Below are positions 7,504-14,236 of a DNA stretch of 15,738 nt, piece by piece. Each line of letters starts with the position of its first letter. The first letter of the stretch is position 1. Under the pieces are notes generated by a model. That model saw only the letters and a list, made by a program, of their open reading frames with translations. It did not search any database and was not told the origin of the DNA. The stretch covers positions 1 to 15,738 of the forward strand of contig CAZPUJ010000246.1 of NCBI GenBank assembly GCA_964589725.1, read 5' to 3'. The DNA is from CAYSHJ01 sp964589725. GTDB taxonomy: Bacteria; Planctomycetota; Planctomycetia; Planctomycetales; Planctomycetaceae. The position numbers and the translations under genes are program-made.

Positions 7504-7683
7504 ATGAGCCTCCTCGAAACGAAATAAGCCATCCAATCCGCGCTGAACGAATTCGCCGCGAAGATCGTCGGCGGCGGCGGCAGCGGCCGACCCGACATGG
7601 CCGAAGCCGGCGGCAAAGACCCGTCCAAGTTGGCCGATGCCTTGAAAGCCGGAGCCGACTACTTCCGGGTGAAACTGGCGTGA
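7504..7683 (+). pseudogene. Composite fragment: short unknown 5' end fused to a copy of the alaS 3' end
   Basis: The frame starts with M-S-L-L-E-T-K, hits a TAA at 7525-7527, then continues AIQSALNEFAA and passes without a break into KIVGGGGSGRPDMAEAGGKD, the C-terminal domain of alanyl-tRNA synthetase. It ends at the same stop as alaS. The alaS-derived part covers 7561-7683. The first 19 codons are not from alaS; they resemble the N terminus of Eco57I-type class I DNA methyltransferases as I remember them, which is a weak memory match. The fragment cannot make a working enzyme. It documents a recombination between an accessory gene and an alaS 3' end. Confidence 0.7.
7561..7683 (+). repeat. 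Direct repeat, copy 2 (duplicated alaS 3' end)
   Basis: Second copy of the sequence at 6304-6426. The six differences are three synonymous third-position changes and three amino-acid changes (G to S, A to V, G to A). The reading frame and stop are kept, so the copy either is fairly young or came from a related alaS. Confidence 0.92.
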
Positions 7684-7690
7684 CGCTCGT

Positions 7691-7790
7691 CACCGTGAGA
7701 AACCCGACGGCACGCCGACGAGCGGGGGATGTTAATCCCTCGAGTTCTGCTGACACTGGCCACCCTCAGAAATCCGACGCTACGACCTCG
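7691..7790 (+). repeat. Decayed direct repeat pair (CACCCTCAGAAATCCGACG type)
   Basis: Two 30-base units begin at 7691 and 7761, exactly 70 bp apart, and match at 22 of 30 positions (core AGAAA-CCGACG-ACG). No coding capacity is supported in this stretch. Confidence 0.5.
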
Positions 7791-7851
7791 CCGCCATTCC
7801 GGCTGCCGATGTCGGAGAGCATCGGTATTTACACCACTTTGATTGGCCACT

Positions 7852-8081
7852 GCTGGGCTTGTCCCGGCGGAGCAATGATTGGCAGCTAAGCCAGCGGTTG
7901 GCGCGTTTCCTTCACCCATACGTCTTTCCCGCTACCTCTCCCGCCGCCGAATGTCGCACTGAATCAAGATCAAGCGTGGACGGCGGCGGGAGAGGCAGCG
8001 AGAAAGACCACACGTGAAGGTGAGATTTCTGGAGTTCGCGAGTAGCCACCAATCATTTGCTCGACCGGGGCAAGCCCGGTC
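7852..8081. repeat. Nested inverted-repeat element of about 230 bp (MITE-like)
   Basis: The outer arms 7852-7888 and 8043-8081 are inverted copies of each other (core GGGCTTG-CCCGG-GAGCA-ATGATTGG). The inner arms 7921-7949 and 7981-8009 match at 26 of 29 positions, with a perfect 15-bp core CCTCTCCCGCCGCCG and a 31-base loop. A small hairpin (CGACCGGG/CCCGGTCG, 8062-8082) lies in the right outer arm. No open frame of note is inside. It resembles a non-autonomous element or a fused REP array. If transcribed it would form a very stable rod. Confidence 0.7.
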
Positions 8082-8082
8082 G

Positions 8083-8507
8083 GGGCATGAATACGACGTT
8101 GTGTAGCTACCAATCGCCGGAGAGAGTGACGTCGGAAGTTGCGGCGGAGACGAATCTCACGGAACCATCAGCCAGCAGGAGATGGAAACGATCCGTGTGC
8201 AAGCGGTCGGCCCTGCCGTGTCGGTGATGGCCAGTTCATGGGTGGCCCCTTTCGTTCCCTTTCGTTCCTTACACTTCGGATTGGTGTGAAGCGCTCTCCA
8301 AATGTGAAGACTCGCATTTGCCGCGGCCAGCATTTGTAAGTCGTATCGACCGAGTCGTGAATCTGACGAAATGGACGTGGTACCACCGAAGTCGATTGGT
8401 TCATCGACGGCATTCAACTTAGGATGATCACGCACGCTCGGATCGCGGCATCAAGGGCGCCCACGTGAGTGGGATGCCAAGGTCCAATTAAGGCTTTGAG
8501 TTTCAAC
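8083..8507. other. Intergenic stretch without supported gene
   Basis: About 425 bp between the inverted-repeat element and the sigma factor gene. I see only a tandem TTCGTTCC pair (8251-8268). A 92-codon minus-strand frame (8157-8435) contains the repeat-like peptide NPKCKERKGTKG and is not credible as a gene. The promoter of the sigma factor gene should lie here, but no convincing -35/-10 pair was found. Confidence 0.5.
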
Positions 8508-9071
8508 ATGGCTACGACTTCCGTTTCCTTGTTGCAGCGCGTTCAGTCGAATGACGCCGCGGCGTGGACGACATTGGTCGCGCTTTACACGCCCTTCTTA
8601 CGCTATTGGACGCGTCGCTGCGGCTTGGAGGGAGTTGACGCTGATGACGTGGTCCAGGACGTTTTCCTGAAGGCATTTGAGAAGCTGCCGTCATTCGCCT
8701 ACGACGCCAACCGATCATTTCGCGCTTGGCTGAGAACGATCGCGATAAATGGGTGCCGCGAGCATTTTCGGAGTAAGCAAGTCGTGGGGCGGGGTACGGG
8801 CGACGCAGGATTGAGTGGCGTGACTTCCGATCGGGAACTTGAGGACTGCTGGGATCGGGAGCATCAGCAAGCAATCCTCGTGAGAGCGCTGGAACTGATG
8901 AAGCAAGAGTTTGAAGAAAAGACGTGGCAAGCTTGTTGGGAACTCACGGTCAATGAACGGTCGGCCGCCGATGTCGCCAAAGAACTGGGCATGACCGCCA
9001 ACGCTTGTTTTCTCGCCAAATCGCGTGTCCTACGGCGGCTGCGAGTGTTGCTCGACGGATTGTGGGAATGA
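8508..9071 (+). CDS. ECF (group IV) RNA polymerase sigma factor
   Basis: A 187-residue sigma-70 family factor with only regions 2 and 4. Region 2 (about residues 15-85) includes DADDVVQDVFLKAF (core binding) and FRAWLRTIAINGCREHF (-10 recognition). Region 4 (about 125-185) includes a helix-turn-helix with RSAADVAKELGMTANACFLA and KSRVLRRLRVLL. I chose the ATG at 8508 because MATTSVSLLQRV fits the family start; a GTG at 8469 in frame would add 13 unlikely residues. The ribosome binding site is poor. The gene stands ahead of two secreted-protein genes and a kinase with an anti-sigma-like zinc motif, the arrangement known for planctomycete ECF groups linked to Ser/Thr kinases. I infer that the kinase controls this factor, and that it may drive the downstream genes. 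Confidence 0.92.
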   Translation: MATTSVSLLQRVQSNDAAAWTTLVALYTPFLRYWTRRCGLEGVDADDVVQDVFLKAFEKLPSFAYDANRSFRAWLRTIAINGCREHFRSKQVVGRGTGDAGLSGVTSDRELEDCWDREHQQAILVRALELMKQEFEEKTWQACWELTVNERSAADVAKELGMTANACFLAKSRVLRRLRVLLDGLWE

Positions 9072-9129
9072 ATCGCAACTCGTGGCGGCCTCGATGCATG
9101 TCAGTGATGTCTCGGTTTTTTTGAAATCC

Positions 9130-9158
9130 GTGACAGGTTCCGGAGTGAGGCGCATATC
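9130..9158 (+). promoter_or_regulatory. Candidate promoter of the small secreted protein gene
   Basis: GTGACA (9130-9135) and CATATC (9153-9158) are 17 bases apart, close to the spacing of a sigma-70-type promoter. They are preceded by a T-run and would leave a leader of about 125 bases before the ATG at 9290. Alternatively the whole block TGACAGGTTCC could be an ECF-type -35 element. No experiment or comparison backs it here. Confidence 0.35.
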
Positions 9159-9289
9159 CCTTTCTGTCTCCGGAGCCATAAATCAAACGACAAGCTCCCA
9201 CGCCCGGCCAGTCGTGGAGCAATTCCCATCAATCACACGCTTGACCGCCCGGCATCCGGTAACGGCGAGCACATTTGGAGCAAACTAAC

Positions 9290-9547
9290 ATGCGACAGTT
9301 TCACGCCCTTCTGAACCGCGTCTCGATGAAGCAACTTCTCTGTTTGGGACTGTGTCTTGCGACGATCGGGGTAGCAGATGTGTCGTCTGCCTTCGCACGG
9401 CCTTCGGCTCATGTCGGTGGCTACACGAATCGACGTAGCACGTACGTCGCACCTCATTATCGAACGACTCCCGACCGCTCAAAGATCAACAACTGGAGTT
9501 CTCGTGGTAACGTGAATCCATACACGGGAAAACGAGGCACGAAATAG
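9290..9547 (+). CDS. Small secreted protein with C-terminal GNVNPYTGKRGTK motif
   Basis: An 85-residue protein. The ATG at 9290 has GGAG (9277-9280) 9 bases upstream. A signal peptide covers about residues 1-37 (hydrophobic LLCLGLCLATIGVA, cleavage near AFA-RP); an internal Met13 could also start it. The mature part is about 48 basic, Tyr-rich residues: HVGGYTNRRSTYVAPHYRT, then NNWSSRGNVNPYTGKRGTK at the end. The pattern HVxGYxxxxGTYVxPHxRT plus NPYTGKxGT is one I recognise in small exported proteins from many bacteria, without a known function. It sits between the sigma factor and the kinase and is followed by another secreted protein, so a role in the same signalling cluster is plausible. 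Confidence 0.75.
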   Translation: MRQFHALLNRVSMKQLLCLGLCLATIGVADVSSAFARPSAHVGGYTNRRSTYVAPHYRTTPDRSKINNWSSRGNVNPYTGKRGTK

Positions 9548-9597
9548 TCGCCAAGGCAGGATTCTGCGTCCCTCGAAGATGAACGTCGATTCTTTTG

Positions 9598-9628
9598 GCT
9601 TGCCGGTGACATCTCGCCACCGGCAAGC
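9598..9628. repeat. Perfect 11-bp hairpin between the two secreted-protein genes
   Basis: GCTTGCCGGTG (9598-9608) pairs perfectly with CACCGGCAAGC (9618-9628) around a 9-base loop. There is no T-run behind it, so it is more likely a REP-type palindrome, or an mRNA-processing or stability element, than a classical terminator. Confidence 0.6.
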
Positions 9629-9654
9629 TCCCATCCAAACAGAAAGATTCCACC

Positions 9655-10185
9655 ATGAACCCCAGCAGCAAAATCATCACCGCCGTTTTGACCTTGTCGG
9701 TACTCGCCTCAACGGCAGTTGTCCGGGCCGATCACAAAAGCAAGTCCTCCGGTTTCGGCATCACTACGCGACACATTGGAACCCATACGTCGTCGGGCGA
9801 CCGAACAAGCATTCGGACTAACACGGGGGCGTCCGCCGGTTCGGCGGCCACTCAAGGAAATCACACGACATTTCGTGACGCGAGCGGACGGAAGACCACA
9901 ACCGCCAGCCAGTCGCGAACCACCACCACATTTCGTGACGCTCAAGGACGAACACTTGGCACCGCTGCGACCCATGGCATGAGCACTCAATTCCGGGATG
10001 GGTCCGGGCGACCTTTGGGGACTTCGCAGACGACTCATGGACGAACTGCCTACCGTGGTCCGACTGGCCGCTCAACCGGGTCAGCGTCGACGTCTGGCAA
10101 CCACACCATTTTTCGCGGCAGCAGTGGTCAGGGCATCGGTAGCGCGACGACGTTGGGCCGCGCAAGTTCAAGATCAAAGAGGTAA
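9655..10185 (+). CDS. Secreted protein of six 20-residue FRDxxGR repeats
   Basis: A 176-residue exported protein. The signal peptide covers residues 1-25 (IITAVLTLSVLASTAVVRA). Residues 51-170 consist of six repeats exactly 20 residues long, starting at 51, 71, 91, 111, 131 and 151, with pattern T-x-F-R-D-x-x-G-R-x-x-G-T-A-x-T-x-G-x-x. The first repeat is the most degenerate and repeats 2-4 keep TTFRD or TQFRD best. The protein has no cysteine and is rich in Thr, Ser, Gly and Arg. The regular period and the D-x-x-G-R turn suggest a beta-solenoid or fibre-like extracellular protein, which is inference. AGAAAG before the ATG is a usable ribosome binding site. The tail SSRSKR is basic. The next gene is the receptor-like kinase, so this may be a surface ligand or structural partner. 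No known function. Confidence 0.8.
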   Translation: MNPSSKIITAVLTLSVLASTAVVRADHKSKSSGFGITTRHIGTHTSSGDRTSIRTNTGASAGSAATQGNHTTFRDASGRKTTTASQSRTTTTFRDAQGRTLGTAATHGMSTQFRDGSGRPLGTSQTTHGRTAYRGPTGRSTGSASTSGNHTIFRGSSGQGIGSATTLGRASSRSKR

Positions 10186-10242
10186 CATTCGCGTTGTTTC
10201 CGCGACGCCGTAAATCGAAACGCAGCACCCAGCAATTCGCAA

Positions 10243-10276
10243 ACACCGCCGCCGACGGAAACGTCGGTGTCGGTGT
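10243..10276 (+). other. GNRA-capped hairpin ahead of the kinase gene
   Basis: 15-base arms (10243-10257 and 10262-10276) match at 13 positions around a GAAA loop, 42 bases upstream of the kinase start codon. It could fold in the mRNA between the repeat-protein gene and the kinase. No T-run follows, so it is not a standard terminator. Confidence 0.5.
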
Positions 10277-10318
10277 CTCCTTTCGTCGACGCGTCCTGTG
10301 GCTGGATTGCATGAAGTC

Positions 10319-13300
10319 ATGTCTTCGACATCACCTTGCCCTGATCGAGACCAGTTGCGGTTGTTCTTGCAGGGGCAATTGTGTGAGCCTGACGTTGAAG
10401 GTGTCGAAGAACACGTGGGCGAGTGCGATGCCTGTGTCGCCATCTTGAGCAGCTTGCAGGCAAGCGATCCATTCGAGTTCGCAATTCGGGACGCGGCACA
10501 TCGAGGGGCGTCGGGTGATCCAGAGGACGACCGGTTGGTGGCTCGCATCGTCAGTTCCTTGGACAGTCAAAGTCAAAGCATTTCGACGACGGTAAGTGAG
10601 GGAATTTCATCGCCCACCGACCTGGATCTCTCGTGGCTGTCGCCGCCAGAAGCAGACGACGAACTTGGTCGAGTCGGCGTGTTCCGAGTGCTTCGCGTGA
10701 TTGGCCAGGGCGGGATGGGAGTTGTCTTCGAAGCCGAAGACCTCAAGCTGCAGCGGCGTCTCGCGCTGAAAGTGATGCTTCCGAAAGCTGCTGCCGATCC
10801 CGCAGGTGCCGCGAGATTTCTCCGCGAGGCTCGCGCCGCGGCGAAGGTTCGACATCCCAATGTGGTCACGATTTATCAAGCCGACAGTTTTGGAGCAGTG
10901 CCTTTCATTGCGATGGAGTTGCTTCGTGGCGAATCATTGCATGATCGTCTTCGCCGAGTTGGACCGCTTCCGCTGAAGGACATACTGAGCTTCGGAACTC
11001 AAATGACGTTGGGCTTGGCTGCGGCTCACGCGCAGGGATTACTTCATCGCGACATCAAGCCCGCAAACATCTGGTTGGAGCAGAGCGAAGACGGAGACGT
11101 GATCGCGAAGGTGCTGGACTTTGGCTTGGCCCGTTCTGTCGACGGCGACGGAGGTTTAACGCAATCGCGAATGATCGTCGGCACGCCTCAATACATGGCA
11201 CCAGAACAGGCAAGAGGCGCACCGCCCAACGTCCGGTCGGACCTATTCAGCCTGGGCTGCGTGCTCTATCAAATGACGACCGGTCGACAGCCATTTGTAG
11301 GGCGAAATGTGCTCGACCAACTCCGCGCGTTAGCGGTCGATGTCCCACCACCGGTTTCGGAACTGCGCGAGAATGCCCCAACCGAATTGTCGCGGCTGAT
11401 TCACGACCTTCTGGAGAAAGCCCCGTCGTCCCGGCCAACAAGTGCGACCGACGTCGCCGACCGGCTGCGAGAGATAGCGACGACTCAGACTCAACCCCCT
11501 CATGTCGATCATGGGTCTTGGCGACGATGGACTCTCGCTGCGATTGTTCTCGTAAGCGTTCTCCTCGCAGTCGGCACTGCTTTCCGTCGTAACCGTCCTA
11601 TTAGCGGCGGCACTCAACTCACATCGCCAACATCAGCGACAGGTCAGCCGGTCACTGCCAAACCGGAACCATCAAACTCGACGCCGCGCGAAAAGCCTAT
11701 TGTTGATTCGGTCGATTTGCGAACAGCCACACCAGGTCCTGAAGGGCTGACGACCGGAGGTGTGCGTGATCCCCTAAAGAGGGCCGGCGTCAAAAGCTCG
11801 GATGCCTGCCTCTTTTGGACTGCCAAGGGACCCGATGGCCGTGTCATCATCAAAAGAGCTCGTATCGATGATGATAAAGGCACCACCACTGTCCTTGAAT
11901 TCGACGAGAGAGCCGATCAATGGGATGGACGAATCGCGATCGATGACAGGAACCAGCGTCTCTACATCGGCTTGCCACGTCAGGGGGATCGTGATTCCCG
12001 CATCCTCTCGGCCGATTTTGACGGAGGTCGCATTCGAGACCGCCTGCGAAACAATTTTGTGTGGGGACTGTGCATCGATCCCACACAGGAAAGGCTCTAC
12101 GTTTCCGGCGGTGGATCTTCCGGCATTTTTTCAGTTGGCCTCGCTGGTGACAGCGCAAGTCGGCGCGACTTTACGATTCCTAAAACCTTCTATGCGAGTG
12201 GACTCACGATTGATCAATTTGAGCGAAAGCTCTATTGGGCGGAGGCTGGCACTTTCGTTCGTGGTGGAAAGCTTCAGCGATCCAATCTGGAGGGGACGCA
12301 GGTTGAGGATATCATCACACGCCTTTTCGAGCCAACCGGCATCACGATCGACCCGCAGGATCGAAAAATCTATTGGGCTGAATCTGAGCCATGCCGCATT
12401 CGATCAGCGAACTATGACGGCTCGAACATCAAGACTCTCATGACCGGAGCCTACACGAACCGCAATGACAACTATTGGGATTTGACATTCGACGAACCGA
12501 CCCGGAAGTTGTATTTCATTTCTTACGCTGCGATTGCACGCTGTGATCGAGACGGCTCAAACCTCGAGCAGTTGTTCTCACCCGGTGGAAACTGTTTGAA
12601 GATTACGCGCGAGGCAAGCCAGGATTTGACGGTGAAAAGAAAAGTCCCGGTTGATTTGGAACCACCGGTTTCCGGCGACCCCATACCGACGACGGTCCTT
12701 CAAATCAGCAAGGGCCTCACAGGATTGCACGAATTTACAGCGGTGGGTTGCAGCCAACAAACGACATTGGTCGTTTGGCAGGGCAAAGAGTCTCAGCGAG
12801 CTGATTGGGATATCTACGGCAGCGTTCTTGGACGGGATGGAAGCTGCGGAACACCATTCGTGATCAACGAGACGCGAATGCACGATCAATCGAAACCATC
12901 AGTCGCCGCTGACGACAACGGATCATTTGTTGTTGCGTGGGAAAGCATGAACCAAGACGGAAGCGACTCAGGCATCTTCGCTCGGCGGATTGGTCCCGAT
13001 GAACAGCTATCGGGCCGTGAATTTCAAGTGAACTCGTACACGACAAAGAGTCAAGCCGCGCCACGAATCGGGAGCAACCGGGATGGGCGGTTGCTAATCG
13101 TTTGGACCAGCTTGTATCAGGTGAAAGGGCAAGACGTCTTTGGGCAGTTCTACACACAAATTGGAGCACCAGACGGTCCCGAGTTTCGAGTCAACGAAAG
13201 CGTCATTTTCAACCAACGGAATCCCGCGGCCGCGATTATGGCGGACGGAAGCGCGGTCGTCGTCTATGAACGCGAAAAAGGTGACAACGCACTTTATGAC

Positions 13301-13852
13301 ATTGGAATACAACGGTACGCACCGGATGGTGCGCCGTTGGGAGGCGAGACGCTAGCCAACACGCATACCCACCACACTGCGCCGTATGGAAAAGGTGTTC
13401 CAAATATCGGTACCGATGGTGTTCGCCGTTTCGTCGTCGTTTGGCACGACTTTCACGGCCGTTCGCCCCAAGATGGAAGTGAGTCTGGAGTGTTCGCGCA
13501 ACTTTTTGATCTCTCGGGGAACAAGGTCGGCCAGGAATTCCAAATCAATGAAACGAGCCAAGGAATGCAAGCAGACCCCTCGATCGCCATGTTTGAAAAT
13601 GGCAATTTCATTGTGGTGTGGCAAGGAAGCGGAAGTGTTGGCCGACGTGGGGTGTTCGGCCGACTATTCAATTCGGATGGCAAGCCAAATGGCGGAGAAA
13701 TGTGTCTGGGCGAAATGACGAACGGCCATCCACTATATCCGCGCGTTGCTTCGCGCCGGAACGGCCAGGACGTTGTCGTGGTATGGCATGGTGACGGTCC
13801 ACAAAGCGAAAAAGGAGTATTTGGAAAATGGCTTCCGGCGATGAAACGTTAA
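10319..13852 (+). CDS. Transmembrane Ser/Thr protein kinase with N-terminal zinc motif and twin propeller sensor
   Basis: 1177 residues, starting at the ATG at 10319; a GTG at 10298 would add 7 residues. Order: zinc-binding anti-sigma-like motif H32-x3-C36-x2-C39 (HVGECDAC); kinase domain about 122-390 with Gly loop IGQGGMGVVF (129-134), Lys151, catalytic HRDIKPAN (Asp245), DFG (Asp267) and GTPQYMAPEQ, all key residues present; one membrane helix about 405-422 with flanking Arg; then an exported part. The exported part holds six YWTD-type blades (about 495-760; KLYWAEAG, KIYWAESE) and seven further repeats of about 55 residues (about 795-1177; FVVAWES, FIVVWQG, G-x-E-F-x-V-N). Hanks-type kinases with sensors are abundant in planctomycetes; the zinc motif is typical of anti-sigma domains. 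The ECF sigma gene lies 1.25 kb upstream. I infer a receptor controlling that factor; the ligand is unknown. Confidence 0.92.
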   Translation: MSSTSPCPDRDQLRLFLQGQLCEPDVEGVEEHVGECDACVAILSSLQASDPFEFAIRDAAHRGASGDPEDDRLVARIVSSLDSQSQSISTTVSEGISSPTDLDLSWLSPPEADDELGRVGVFRVLRVIGQGGMGVVFEAEDLKLQRRLALKVMLPKAAADPAGAARFLREARAAAKVRHPNVVTIYQADSFGAVPFIAMELLRGESLHDRLRRVGPLPLKDILSFGTQMTLGLAAAHAQGLLHRDIKPANIWLEQSEDGDVIAKVLDFGLARSVDGDGGLTQSRMIVGTPQYMAPEQARGAPPNVRSDLFSLGCVLYQMTTGRQPFVGRNVLDQLRALAVDVPPPVSELRENAPTELSRLIHDLLEKAPSSRPTSATDVADRLREIATTQTQPPHVDHGSWRRWTLAAIVLVSVLLAVGTAFRRNRPISGGTQLTSPTSATGQPVTAKPEPSNSTPREKPIVDSVDLRTATPGPEGLTTGGVRDPLKRAGVKSSDACLFWTAKGPDGRVIIKRARIDDDKGTTTVLEFDERADQWDGRIAIDDRNQRLYIGLPRQGDRDSRILSADFDGGRIRDRLRNNFVWGLCIDPTQERLYVSGGGSSGIFSVGLAGDSASRRDFTIPKTFYASGLTIDQFERKLYWAEAGTFVRGGKLQRSNLEGTQVEDIITRLFEPTGITIDPQDRKIYWAESEPCRIRSANYDGSNIKTLMTGAYTNRNDNYWDLTFDEPTRKLYFISYAAIARCDRDGSNLEQLFSPGGNCLKITREASQDLTVKRKVPVDLEPPVSGDPIPTTVLQISKGLTGLHEFTAVGCSQQTTLVVWQGKESQRADWDIYGSVLGRDGSCGTPFVINETRMHDQSKPSVAADDNGSFVVAWESMNQDGSDSGIFARRIGPDEQLSGREFQVNSYTTKSQAAPRIGSNRDGRLLIVWTSLYQVKGQDVFGQFYTQIGAPDGPEFRVNESVIFNQRNPAAAIMADGSAVVVYEREKGDNALYDIGIQRYAPDGAPLGGETLANTHTHHTAPYGKGVPNIGTDGVRRFVVVWHDFHGRSPQDGSESGVFAQLFDLSGNKVGQEFQINETSQGMQADPSIAMFENGNFIVVWQGSGSVGRRGVFGRLFNSDGKPNGGEMCLGEMTNGHPLYPRVASRRNGQDVVVVWHGDGPQSEKGVFGKWLPAMKR

Positions 13853-13988
13853 TTGCTTTTACTTGATCGACTCCGACCGGACTAGCCAAGACTAGCCAGG
13901 CAGCGTCAATCAATTCTTCGCGTTGTTTACTTGTTATTCAGAAAATGCCATAGCTCTACCATCGCAAGAGCCAAGTACGTGTACTGTC

Positions 13989-14225
13989 CTAGCTCGGTGT
14001 TGATGAAGTCCAATTGCGCATGGCCTTTCTTGCCGCCAAGACATCATCCTTATCTATTTCGATTCTGACGATCTCCTCTGAGTCCAACTGAGTGCCATCA
14101 TCATTCATTTTGGCTTTCACGCCCGCCAGATTTAGGCAGGAGATAACTGATATGGCGTCCGTCTGACGAGTGACGTAGTAAGGCGCATCTTTGTTGTCCG
14201 TATTTAGGCGTGGTTTTTCATACAT
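13989..14225 (-). CDS. Small conserved-looking protein behind an IS1-type transposase, function unknown
   Basis: A 78-residue protein (MYEKPRLNTDNKDAPYYVT onward), reading on the minus strand. Its start is supported by a strong ribosome binding site, AGGAG, 8 bases before the ATG; that site overlaps the end of the upstream transposase remnant (the TAG stop at 14237-14239 is followed at once by GAG). The sequence predicts strand-helix-strand-helix: PYYVTRQTDAISVISCLNLAG, VKAKMN, then EIVRIEIDKDDVLAARKAM. This layout recalls DUF2007-type small signal-transducing domains, but only loosely. It would be cotranscribed with the transposase, so it may be a passenger or a host gene caught behind the element. 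GC content is visibly lower than in the surrounding genes. Confidence 0.65.
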   Translation of the reverse strand: MYEKPRLNTDNKDAPYYVTRQTDAISVISCLNLAGVKAKMNDDGTQLDSEEIVRIEIDKDDVLAARKAMRNWTSSTPS

Positions 14226-14236
14226 TCAATCAGCTC

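Noticed and set aside
7437..7889. 150-codon plus-strand frame over the alaS copy and repeats
   Set aside because: It runs out of frame with the alaS copy and through repeat DNA; Arg/Pro-rich with no family resemblance.
8157..8435. 92-codon minus-strand frame ahead of the sigma gene
   Set aside because: It contains repeat-like peptide NPKCKERKGTKG, lacks a ribosome binding site and resembles no family I know.
9100..9127. Terminator for the sigma gene at the T-run
   Set aside because: Seven T's are present near 9117-9122 but no stable stem precedes them.
9818..10312. 164-codon minus-strand frame opposite the repeat protein
   Set aside because: The period of the 60-bp repeats keeps this antisense frame open; the plus strand has a signal peptide and in-phase repeats.
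11802..12443. 213-codon plus-strand frame inside the kinase exodomain
   Set aside because: A shifted frame within the YWTD propeller coding sequence; no motif.
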